Shown here: one piece after another, positions 1-5,943 of the stretch
Position numbering within the stretch: position 1 is the first letter of the stretch
Layout: the number at the start of each line of letters is the position of its first letter
From: Pseudomonas sp.
GTDB taxonomy: Bacteria; Pseudomonadota; Gammaproteobacteria; Pseudomonadales; Pseudomonadaceae
DNA: 6,669 nt
Assembly (NCBI GenBank): GCA_003525045.1
Contig: DQGF01000469.1
Coordinates: 882-7,550, forward strand
Reading direction: 5' to 3'
The notes under the pieces: model-generated
Told to the model about the DNA's origin: nothing
Database searches by the model: none
What the model saw: the letters and a program-made list of their open reading frames with translations, nothing else
Position numbers and translations under genes: made by a program

Positions 1-1212
1 AGGCACCCGGCTCAGGGCATCGAGGAAGAATTGCAGTTCGGTTTCCGCGGCGCCGATATGCCCACAGGCGGCGTGCGCCACGCCTCTGGCGTAATGCAGC
101 ATGGCCGTGGTCACGCAGTACAGCGCTTGATCGTTCGGCAACGGGGTAGCGAGGATGTCCTGCCACTTACCGAAGCGTATCTGCACGTGGACTTTCATCG
201 ACACGAAGCCTTCCAACCAGTCGGCCATGGGCGGCTGTTCCACGCGCAACAGCTCTTCGCGGATGGTCGCCTGCAGTTGATCGGCGGCTTCCAGGGCCGG
301 TTGGTATTGCCCGAGGAACATCGCCGAATAGAGTTTGAAGTGGTAGTTGTGGCAGCGGTACAGGGTGTAGAAGTTGAGCGGTCCTTCCTGTTCCAGGTAT
401 TTGCTGTCGGCCTGGATCGCCCGGCTATTGGTGATCATGGCGCCACGGTAATCCCCACAGAGCACGTCGATGTGTGACGGCATATGGCGCAAGTGTCCCG
501 CATCCGGCACCAGGTCACGCAAGACATCAGCGGCACGCAACGCCCGCTGCGGGTGCGGCGACATTTCCATGGTGTGGACGTACATGTGCAGCACGCCCGG
601 GTGCGGCGCATCACCGTGTTGTTCCATGCGTTGCAGCGCCTGCTCCAGCACCGCCACCGCCTCAAGGGTGTCGGCGCCCGCCGCCGGTTGACCGCTGCTC
701 AGGTCCCATAACAGCCAGGGTGTGCGGTTGATCATGGCTTCGGCAAACAGCGCAACGACGTCGGGATCTTCAGCAAAAGATTGGTAGACAGCGCGCATGG
801 ACGCCGCATAGGCATCGTTCCAGCTGAAGAGTTGCTCAAGGCTGGCCGCCTGATTGGCCTGGTAGCGTTGTTCCAGCGCCCGGATCAGCCCTTGCTCCAC
901 CGGCGTCGCCCTGTCGATATGCACCAGCGCGGCTTGTGTCGCCAGTCGGGCCTGGGCCACAGCCTCTTTCAACTCCTGTTCGATAAAGGCATCCCAACGC
1001 TTGTTGTAGTTGGGGCCCGAGGCGTAGGCGATGCCCCAGTAGGCCATTGCGCAATCGCGGTCGTGTTCGATCGCCTTGCGAAAACAACGGATGGCTTCAT
1101 CGTGGTTGTAGCCGTAGCACCATATCAAGCCCCGATCGAACCAGAGCTGGGCCTGGGGCGAACGGGTCGTCACCGGGCGGCTGTAGGTGCCCAGATCGTA
1201 ATAGTCGTGCAT
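1..1212 (-). CDS. TPR-repeat protein of unknown function, C-terminus beyond left edge
   Basis: An open frame of 404 codons runs without a stop from an ATG at 1212 to the left edge, so the C-terminus is missing. The start is supported by GGGAGG eight bases upstream on the minus strand. There is no signal peptide or membrane segment, so a cytoplasmic protein is expected. Helical TPR-like repeats are visible at about residues 23-51 (LWFDRGL...DEAIRCFRKAIEHD), 255-273 (DYRGAMITNSRAIQAD), 291-317 (GQYQPALEAADQL) and 372-403 (HYARGVAHAACGHIGAAETEL). The middle carries a histidine-rich segment: LHMYVHTMEMSPHP at 208-221 and GHLRHMPSH at 239-247. From memory, this pattern is typical of a widespread but uncharacterised bacterial TPR family with a vague overall resemblance to eukaryotic TTC38. 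TPR proteins usually mediate protein-protein contacts; no enzymatic role can be assigned. The gene is transcribed divergently from the cupin gene, so the two could share a control region. Confidence 0.85.
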   Translation of the reverse strand, partial: MHDYYDLGTYSRPVTTRSPQAQLWFDRGLIWCYGYNHDEAIRCFRKAIEHDRDCAMAYWGIAYASGPNYNKRWDAFIEQELKEAVAQARLATQAALVHIDRATPVEQGLIRALEQRYQANQAASLEQLFSWNDAYAASMRAVYQSFAEDPDVVALFAEAMINRTPWLLWDLSSGQPAAGADTLEAVAVLEQALQRMEQHGDAPHPGVLHMYVHTMEMSPHPQRALRAADVLRDLVPDAGHLRHMPSHIDVLCGDYRGAMITNSRAIQADSKYLEQEGPLNFYTLYRCHNYHFKLYSAMFLGQYQPALEAADQLQATIREELLRVEQPPMADWLEGFVSMKVHVQIRFGKWQDILATPLPNDQALYCVTTAMLHYARGVAHAACGHIGAAETELQFFLDALSRVP

Positions 1213-1582
1213 CGATTTATCCTCCCGACCAGAGCCTGATACCTCGCAGGAAATCCTGGCAGACCCGAGAGGTGGTAGCGGTCTGGTTTCCTGGAGACCA
1301 TCGATAGCGTAAGAGATCCAGCATACCCCGGCGGTGCTGGCTGAGCCGTGGAACCGACGACAGGCCAGGTACTGTCGAACACTATGAAACGGGCGCGCAT
1401 CACAGGGGCAGCGGACGGTCTTGAATGACTCGTTTCATCATTGGGGTAGCGGTCAGTCGCTGGACGTTGGGTAACCTGGAACGCACCTTTGCGAGTACAG
1501 AAAGTCATAGTGAACATGCCCCATTCGTCATGACTTCACCATGCCGGTCTTATTGGCATTGCCAAGTTTTGGAGGTCTTCCA
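1213..1582. other. Divergent intergenic region with inverted repeats
   Basis: These 370 bases separate the minus-strand TPR gene from the plus-strand cupin gene and must hold the 5' leader and probably the promoter of each. I see no convincing sigma70 or sigma54 promoter and no RNA gene. Inverted repeats seen: CGACAG/CTGTCG (1358-1363/1372-1377); ATGAAACG/CGTTTCAT (1384-1391/1431-1438); AAGTCAT/ATGACTT (1502-1508/1530-1536), whose right arm overlaps the 8-base palindrome GTCATGAC (1527-1534); and TTGGCA-T-TGCCAA (1553-1565). An imperfect hairpin TGGTTTCC-T-GGAGACCA lies at 1284-1300. The open frames crossing this region have no ribosome binding site and overlap the start of the TPR gene, so I do not call them genes. 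Confidence 0.55.
1553..1565. promoter_or_regulatory. Palindrome TTGGCA-T-TGCCAA, possible operator
   Basis: A perfect 6-base inverted repeat around a single central T lies directly upstream of the cupin ribosome binding site (GGAGG at 1571-1575). A compact dyad in this position could be a repressor operator or a short leader hairpin. TTGGCA-like dyads occur in sites of several unrelated regulators, so no regulator is proposed. A 13-base palindrome can also arise by chance in a region of this size. Confidence 0.3.
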
Positions 1583-2119
1583 ATGACCCAGTCGCAAGCT
1601 GTAGTGACTCCCGCACAACCCCTGCTGCTCGAACGCAACGGCTGGGTACCCAACAACCCGCGCCTGCCAGTACTCATTTACCCCAAGGCCATTGCCGTTC
1701 AGGGCAGCGACCCGGCGGCGCTGTTCGAGAAAATCTTCAACGCCAATGGCTGGCCACCGCAATGGCGGTACGGCGTGTACAACTACCACCACTATCACAC
1801 CGAAGGCCATGAAGTGCTTGGCATCGCCAGCGGCCACGCGCGCCTGATGCTTGGCGGACCGGACGGCCATGTACTGGAAGTCGGACCGGGCGATGTGTTG
1901 CTGCTGCCGGCGGGCACCGGCCACTGCAACCTGGACTCCAGCGACGACTTTCTGGTGGTCGGCGCGTACCCGCCGGGGCAGCACGCCGATATCTGCCGCC
2001 AGGCGCCCAGCGCTGCCCAACTGGCGAGCATCGACGAGCTGCCGTTTCCCGATAAAGATCCGGTGCAAGGTATGGATGGCGCGGTACCCCAGTACTGGGT
2101 CAGTCAGCGCCCACAATAG
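1583..2119 (+). CDS. YjlB-type small cupin-fold protein
   Basis: A 178-residue single-domain cupin. An in-frame ATG at 1541 would add 14 residues, but the ATG at 1583 is preferred because GGAGG (1571-1575) sits 7 bases upstream of it. The first cupin motif is around residues 68-84 (YHHYHTEGHEVLGIASG), with candidate metal ligands H70, H72, E77 or H76. The second is around 101-117 (GPGDVLLLPAGTGHCNL), with H114. The N-terminal 'WVPNNPRLPVLIYPKAI' and the overall length fit the uncharacterised YjlB/COG4297 family, recalled from memory. Members are small beta-barrels that probably bind a divalent metal; substrate and reaction are unknown. No signal peptide is present. It stands alone, with a 213-base gap to the next plus-strand gene. 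A 188-codon antisense frame through the same region is a GC-rich shadow. Confidence 0.85.
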   Translation: MTQSQAVVTPAQPLLLERNGWVPNNPRLPVLIYPKAIAVQGSDPAALFEKIFNANGWPPQWRYGVYNYHHYHTEGHEVLGIASGHARLMLGGPDGHVLEVGPGDVLLLPAGTGHCNLDSSDDFLVVGAYPPGQHADICRQAPSAAQLASIDELPFPDKDPVQGMDGAVPQYWVSQRPQ

Positions 2120-2123
2120 AAAC

Positions 2124-2181
2124 CTTGCGTGCCGGGCTGCCTGTTGTCGGCACTAACCCGCAAGCCCGTTGACGCAACGGG
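2124..2181 (+). terminator. Tandem hairpins after the cupin gene, candidate terminator
   Basis: Five bases after the cupin stop codon, CTTGCG (2124-2129) can pair with CGCAAG (2159-2164). Nested inside, TGCCG (2130-2134) pairs with CGGCA (2148-2152), leaving a 6-base bulge on the right side. A second hairpin, CCCGTT-gacgc-AACGGG (2165-2181), follows immediately. No U-tract follows either stem, so intrinsic termination is uncertain. Rho-dependent termination or 3'-end protection of the cupin mRNA are alternatives. Confidence 0.4.
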
Positions 2182-2224
2182 TGCAGGAACTGCGGCTACA
2201 AGACGACGAATCGATCTGTCCGCT

Positions 2225-2256
2225 GCGGTCCAAACGCGGCCACCCGGTTTGGCCGC
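2225..2256. promoter_or_regulatory. GC-rich hairpin with two alternative pairings, upstream of the hydrolase
   Basis: GCGGTCCAAAC (2225-2235) pairs with GTTTGGCCGC (2247-2256), giving ten base pairs with T2229 bulged. Alternatively GCGGCC (2236-2241) pairs perfectly with GGCCGC (2251-2256). The two foldings exclude each other because they share the right arm. The element ends 76 bases before the hydrolase start and has no following U-tract. It could be a weak terminator for upstream transcription, an operator, or a leader structure; the sequence does not decide. Confidence 0.35.
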
Positions 2257-2282
2257 ACTAAAGCGTGACCTGATGTCTTCGA

Positions 2283-2290
2283 CTATCTAA
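2283..2290 (+). promoter_or_regulatory. Possible extended -10 element for the hydrolase/kinase operon
   Basis: CTATCTAA at 2283-2290 lies 42 bases before the hydrolase ATG and resembles the CTA(C/T)-type extended -10 used by RpoS in pseudomonads and enterics. No clear TTGACA-like -35 is found 16-18 bases upstream, which is compatible with RpoS use but also with chance. It is offered only as the best promoter-like string in this spacer. Confidence 0.22.
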
Positions 2291-2332
2291 ACTTCCGAGA
2301 CGCCCACACCTTGACCCCTTGGAGAATCTCGC

Positions 2333-3148
2333 ATGGACCTTCAACATCGCAACAATGTAACCGTGATGGGTGATGGACCGTTGACGCTGATTTTCTCTCA
2401 CGGCTTCGGCTGCGATCAAACCATGTGGCGTTACCTCGTCGATCACTTCAGCAACCGTTTCAAGGTCGTGCTGTATGACCTGGTCGGTGCAGGCGGGTCG
2501 GATCTCGGTGCGTACGACCGCGAAAAATACAACTCACTGGCCGGGTACGCCCAGGACCTGGGTGAAATCATTGATCAGTTCGCCACCGGCCCGGTCATTC
2601 TGGTCGGTCACTCCGTCAGTGGCATGATCGGTGTCTTGGCGGATCGCCAGTCCCCTGGCCGAATCGCAGCCCATGTCATGGTTGGACCTTCGCCTTGTTA
2701 CATCGATTCCGGCGACTACGTCGGGGGCTTCAAGCTCGAAGACATCCACTCACTGCTCGACACCCTCGACAGCAATTACCTCGGCTGGTCCAGCACCATG
2801 GCCCCTGCCATCATGGGTGCGCCCGGGCAGCCGGCGTTGGGCGAAGAACTCACTAACAGTTTTTGCCGAACCGACCCGGAAATCGCCAAGCAATTCGCGC
2901 GGGTGACGTTCATGTCGGACAATCGCCAGGACGTCGCGGGCCTCTCCACGCCCACCCTGATCCTGCAAGCCACCGACGACATCATCGCCCCCGTCGCCGT
3001 GGGTGAATACCTGCATGCCGTACTCCCCTACAGCACGCTCTGCCTGGTGGACAACGTTGGCCATTGCCCGCACATGAGCGCGCCAGGTGCTTGCTCCGAA
3101 GCCATGGACCGCTTCCTGGCGCCGTGGGTGAGCGCTCATGTCGACTGA
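2333..3148 (+). CDS. RsbQ-like alpha/beta hydrolase, putative signalling partner of the downstream PAS kinase
   Basis: A 271-residue cytoplasmic alpha/beta-hydrolase, full length for the RsbQ/D14/KAI2 group (about 265-270 residues). The ATG at 2333 has GGAGA 7 bases upstream. Visible marks are the oxyanion region FSHGFGCDQTMW (21-32), the strand/loop LYDLVGAGGSDL (47-58), and the nucleophile elbow GHSVSG with Ser94 (92-97). PSPCY (119-123) comes before the lid, LQATDDIIAP (211-220) holds the probable catalytic Asp216, and VGHCPHMS (242-249) holds His244. These blocks match Bacillus subtilis RsbQ as I recall it, including the lid segment YVGGF...NYLGW. RsbQ acts with the PAS domain of RsbP in energy-stress signalling, and plant homologues perceive strigolactone or karrikin by slow hydrolysis. 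The stop overlaps the kinase start by 11 bases, so the two are probably translationally coupled and work together. The ligand is unknown. An ordinary esterase is the alternative, but the gene order argues against it. Confidence 0.9.
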   Translation: MDLQHRNNVTVMGDGPLTLIFSHGFGCDQTMWRYLVDHFSNRFKVVLYDLVGAGGSDLGAYDREKYNSLAGYAQDLGEIIDQFATGPVILVGHSVSGMIGVLADRQSPGRIAAHVMVGPSPCYIDSGDYVGGFKLEDIHSLLDTLDSNYLGWSSTMAPAIMGAPGQPALGEELTNSFCRTDPEIAKQFARVTFMSDNRQDVAGLSTPTLILQATDDIIAPVAVGEYLHAVLPYSTLCLVDNVGHCPHMSAPGACSEAMDRFLAPWVSAHVD

Positions 3149-4319
3149 AGATCCGTCGCTGCCCGACTCGCAGACCTTGTTTGAAGAAGCACCCTGCGCA
3201 TTAGTGGTGACGACAGAGGACGGCACGATCCTGCGTGCCAACCTGACCTTCAGCAACTGGATCGGCTTCAGCCAGCCAGCGTTGCGCGGTCGACGTTTTC
3301 AGGACCTGCTGACCATGGGCGGGCGCATTTTTCATCAAACGCACTGGGCGCCGCTGATGAAAATGCAAGGCTCTGTTGCCGAGGTGAAACTCGATCTGGT
3401 TCGTGGTGACCGAAGCACCGTCACCATGCTGCTCAATGGTGTCCGGCGCGAGCACGCCAGCGGTACGTTTTACGAGCTGGCGCTGTTCGGTACCACCGAC
3501 CGCGACAGGTACGAGCGCGAGCTGCTCAACGCCCGAAAAATCGCCGAAAACCTGCTGCGGGAAAAAACCGCCGCCGATGCGGCGCTCCAGGACGCTCAGG
3601 CCCAACTGAACAAGGCCTACGAAAACGCCCAGCGTCGCGCGTCGTTCGCCGAACAGATGGTCGCCATTGTCAGCCACGACCTGAAGAACCCGCTGACCGC
3701 CATCAAGATGGCTTCCGACATCCTTGCCGGAGGCGACCGCACCGCCAAAGAAACCCGAATGCTCGGTCACATCACCCATTCGGCCGAACGCGCCGAGCGC
3801 ATGATCGCCGACCTGCTGGACTTTGCATTGGCCAGGGTCGGCCGTGGCCTCGCGATCTCCCCCTCGGCGCTCGACCTGCACACCGTCGTCAGCCGCAGCG
3901 TCGACGAACTGCGCCTCGCCTTTCCCGAAGCGACACTGCTCCACCATTGCATCGGAACTGGCAGCATTGATCTGGATGCGGATCGTGTGCAGCAAATCAT
4001 CGGCAATCTGGTTGCCAACAGCGTGGCCTACGGTGACCTGAAAAAGCCGATAACGATCACCTCGCGCCTGGAGGCTGAGGTAGCCAGTGTGTCAGTGCAT
4101 AACCAGGGACCGGTCATTCCCGAATCCTTGAAAGCCGTGCTGTTCGAGCCGATGACGCGAGGCACCGAAAGCAACAGCGACATGCGGAGTGTGGGGCTTG
4201 GACTATTCATCGTTAGAGAAATTGCCAAGGCGCATGACGGAGACGTTTCAGTCGACTCAAGTGCCCAGACTGGCACGACATTCGATGTGCACTTTCCAAT
4301 CATCAATGCTTCACACTGA
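3138..4319 (+). CDS. Soluble PAS-domain sensor histidine kinase, partner of the RsbQ-like hydrolase
   Basis: 393 residues, with no membrane segment or signal peptide. Domains in order: PAS sensor (about 12-118: EAPCALVVTTEDGTI, then GGRIFHQTHWAPLMK); a charged helical linker, probably a coiled coil (about 122-172, RDRYERELLNARKIAE); HisKA with the H-box VSHDLKNPL and phospho-acceptor His180; and HATPase_c (about 282-390). The ATPase has an N-box (N290, N294), a G1-like box HNQGPVIP (321-328) with Asn in place of the usual Asp, the F-box LFEPMTRG (335-342) and the G2 box GLGLFIV (353-359). The PAS plus linker resembles that of RsbP, whose output is a PP2C phosphatase rather than a kinase. The ATG at 3138 overlaps the hydrolase reading frame by 11 bases and has a weak GGGTGAG five bases upstream. 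There is no receiver domain and no response regulator in the window, so the phosphotransfer target is unknown. The hydrolase product may be the PAS ligand (inference). Confidence 0.92.
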   Translation: MSTEDPSLPDSQTLFEEAPCALVVTTEDGTILRANLTFSNWIGFSQPALRGRRFQDLLTMGGRIFHQTHWAPLMKMQGSVAEVKLDLVRGDRSTVTMLLNGVRREHASGTFYELALFGTTDRDRYERELLNARKIAENLLREKTAADAALQDAQAQLNKAYENAQRRASFAEQMVAIVSHDLKNPLTAIKMASDILAGGDRTAKETRMLGHITHSAERAERMIADLLDFALARVGRGLAISPSALDLHTVVSRSVDELRLAFPEATLLHHCIGTGSIDLDADRVQQIIGNLVANSVAYGDLKKPITITSRLEAEVASVSVHNQGPVIPESLKAVLFEPMTRGTESNSDMRSVGLGLFIVREIAKAHDGDVSVDSSAQTGTTFDVHFPIINASH

Positions 4320-4345
4320 GCGGCTCTGCTATGCCTCAGTCGATA

Positions 4346-4379
4346 ACGGGCAGACCCAGGCCGCTGTGGGTCTTCCCGT
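4346..4379. terminator. Strong hairpin between convergent genes, probable bidirectional terminator
   Basis: Left arm 4346-4358 (ACGGGCAGACCCA) pairs with right arm 4367-4379 (TGGGTCTTCCCGT). This gives twelve base pairs with one C/T mismatch around an 8-base loop. It sits in the 82-base gap between the kinase stop (4319) and the stop of the minus-strand Rid gene (4402), where a shared terminator is expected. A clean U-run is missing on both sides, so termination efficiency is uncertain. Confidence 0.65.
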
Positions 4380-4401
4380 CCACTCCATGAACCGCTAGCG
4401 A

Positions 4402-4755
4402 TCAGCCCGCTGCGACTACAGTGATTTCCACCAGCAGGTCCGGCGCGGCCAGGCGCGATTCAACGGTGGCACGGGCCGGCGCGTGACCTTCGGGTGCCCA
4501 GGCGTCCCACACCTCGTTCATGCCGGCGAAGTTGGCCTGGATGTCCGACAGCCAGACCTGCGCGGTGAGAATACGGGTTTTGTCCAGGCCGGCCTGGGCC
4601 AGGAAATTGTCGATCTTGGCCAGCACCTGGGCGGTCTGGCCCTTGATGTCCTGGGTGCGGTCGGTGGCCGTCTGGCCGCCGAGAAAGGTGAAGCCGTTGC
4701 ATTGAACGACGCGGCTCATGCGTTGATTGGTTTCGATGCGTTTAATTTCCAGCAT
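4402..4755 (-). CDS. Rid family (YjgF/YER057c/UK114) protein, probable imine deaminase
   Basis: 117 residues, slightly shorter than E. coli RidA (about 128). The ATG at 4755 has GAGGAG five bases upstream. Family marks are GFTFLGGQTATD (21-32), the central helix QVLAKIDNFLAQAGLDKTRI (43-62), VWLSDI (67-72), PARATVES (94-101) and the C-terminal strand LLVEITVVAA (107-116). Arg95 and Glu110 are 15 residues apart, the same spacing as Arg105 and Glu120 of E. coli RidA, which bind and act on the imine. This suggests a catalytically competent enzyme hydrolysing 2-imino acids or related imines to carbonyl compounds and ammonia. It is a small cytoplasmic protein, a trimer in characterised relatives. 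The gene is the last in the operon, nine bases after the stop of the FAD oxidase, whose oxidation product would be an imine. That context supports a dedicated downstream step; the exact Rid subfamily cannot be fixed by eye. Confidence 0.9.
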   Translation of the reverse strand: MLEIKRIETNQRMSRVVQCNGFTFLGGQTATDRTQDIKGQTAQVLAKIDNFLAQAGLDKTRILTAQVWLSDIQANFAGMNEVWDAWAPEGHAPARATVESRLAAPDLLVEITVVAAG

Positions 4756-4764
4756 GTGAACTCC

Positions 4765-5943
4765 TCAGTGTTGCGCGATGGTTGAAGCGGATTGAAAAGA
4801 TGCAAGCGGCGCACTGGCCGCCAGTTTGAAACGGTCGATGGCGAACGGTTCCAGTGATAGATCCGAATGCTCGCCAAGAATGAGTTGGGCCAGCCGTTTA
4901 CCGGTGCCGGGGCCCATCTGAAAGCCGCTGCCGCAAAAACCGAATGAATAACTCAGGTTGCTTGCTTTGCGGCTGGCGCCTATCACCGGCAGGTCATCGG
5001 CGGTGAAGGCTTCAACGCCGGCCCAGACGCGGTTGACGCCTAAGTGTCGCAAATGCGGAAACAAGTCGATGACCGTGCGCGCACTGCTGCTCAGACGCTC
5101 CATCTCGACCTCGCCATGGCGTGACAAGAAATCCAGCGACCCGGCCAGCTTGCCACCGATCACCACCGTACCATTGGCAAACTGTTTGAACGACAGTGCT
5201 CGTGATGTGGCACCCAGCACCGGAACACAGAAAGGTGCGACGCGATGGGTGACCATCAGCATCAGGCCTTCCGGATGCACGGGCACCGGCTCGCCAATCT
5301 GCGCCGCCAGTCCTCCGGCCCAGGCGCCCGCCGTCACCACCAGGTGTTCGGCGCTGAAGATGCCTTCGGGTGTGCTCACCCGCCACTGGGTACCTGTCTG
5401 TTCGATCTGTTGCGCCGGGGTGTTTTCGTGAATCTGTACGCCGCGTTTTTGCGCGGCCAGGCGAAACGCGGTGACGGTTTTGAAAGGCACCGCGTAACCA
5501 TCATCCTTGACCCAGATGCCGCCCGTCACATGCCGAGACACGGTCGGTACCGAGTCGAACACCTGTTGCTGATCGATCAACACTTCATGGCCGAAACCCA
5601 ACGCCTGAAGCTGCTCGACCCGCAGCCGGCACTCCTCCAGATCGGCCAGGCTCTCAGCCAGTTTGAGCTGACCGCTGGGGACAAAACCGCCGTCGTCGCC
5701 CAGGGTATTTTTGAGGTCATGCCACAGATCGCGCGACGCTAGCGCCAATGGAATTTCTGCAATGTGGCGGCCCAGGGTGCGCACGCCACCGGCATTGACG
5801 CCGGAGGCATGGCGCCCGCAATACTCCGCTTCCAGGACGGTCACCTTGACGCCGGCTTGCGCCAGGTACAACGCGGTGCTCAGGCCATGGATGCCGCCGC
5901 CGATCACCAGCACATCAGCCTGGCGTTTGCTCGACTCACTCAC
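4765..5943 (-). CDS. FAD-dependent DAO-family oxidase/dehydrogenase, beta-type subunit
   Basis: 392 residues. The start is GTG at 5943, supported by GGGAGAG seven bases upstream and an 8-base overlap with the stop of the preceding gene. The N-terminal Rossmann motif is VLVIGGGIHGLSTA (11-24), with Glu38 at the end of the second strand for the FAD ribose. ASGVNAGGVR (46-55) follows, as in sarcosine-oxidase-like and opine-oxidase-like DAO proteins. The C-terminal FAD-binding part has DLPVIGAS (317-324) and GFCGSGFQMGPG (335-346). No membrane segment is seen. The family oxidises C-N bonds of secondary or primary amines and D- or imino acids. Pairing with an upstream alpha-like flavoprotein containing a BFD iron-sulfur domain matches the multi-subunit group that includes OoxAB, HcnBC and D-hydroxyproline dehydrogenase, rather than single-subunit DadA. 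The substrate is unknown. The following Rid gene suggests an imine product. Confidence 0.88.
   Translation of the reverse strand: MSESSKRQADVLVIGGGIHGLSTALYLAQAGVKVTVLEAEYCGRHASGVNAGGVRTLGRHIAEIPLALASRDLWHDLKNTLGDDGGFVPSGQLKLAESLADLEECRLRVEQLQALGFGHEVLIDQQQVFDSVPTVSRHVTGGIWVKDDGYAVPFKTVTAFRLAAQKRGVQIHENTPAQQIEQTGTQWRVSTPEGIFSAEHLVVTAGAWAGGLAAQIGEPVPVHPEGLMLMVTHRVAPFCVPVLGATSRALSFKQFANGTVVIGGKLAGSLDFLSRHGEVEMERLSSSARTVIDLFPHLRHLGVNRVWAGVEAFTADDLPVIGASRKASNLSYSFGFCGSGFQMGPGTGKRLAQLILGEHSDLSLEPFAIDRFKLAASAPLASFQSASTIAQH

Noticed and set aside
1170..1517. 115-codon minus-strand open frame upstream of the TPR gene
   Set aside because: It overlaps the TPR start in another frame, lacks a ribosome binding site and has low-complexity, Arg/Ser/Pro-rich translation typical of GC-rich noncoding frames.
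1553..1583. Sigma54 promoter suggested by TGGCA followed by TTGC near the cupin start
   Set aside because: The spacing between the GG and GC elements is wrong (they are adjacent, as parts of one palindrome), and the site would lie too close to the start codon.
1550..2116. 188-codon antisense frame through the cupin gene
   Set aside because: The plus-strand frame shows clear cupin motifs and a good ribosome binding site; the antisense product shows no recognisable family features and is a codon-bias shadow.
3201..3995. 264-codon antisense frame inside the kinase gene
   Set aside because: It lies fully within an unambiguous kinase coding region, has no ribosome binding context, and its translation looks like a complement of biased codons.
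5245..5742. 165-codon plus-strand frame within the FAD oxidase gene
   Set aside because: The minus strand here encodes a well-supported DAO-family protein; the plus-strand product has no recognisable motifs.
4765..5943. Identification of the DAO-family gene as D-amino acid dehydrogenase dadA
   Set aside because: DadA is a single-subunit enzyme; this protein is overlapped by an alpha-type partner gene and carries features of the multi-subunit opine/amine dehydrogenase group.
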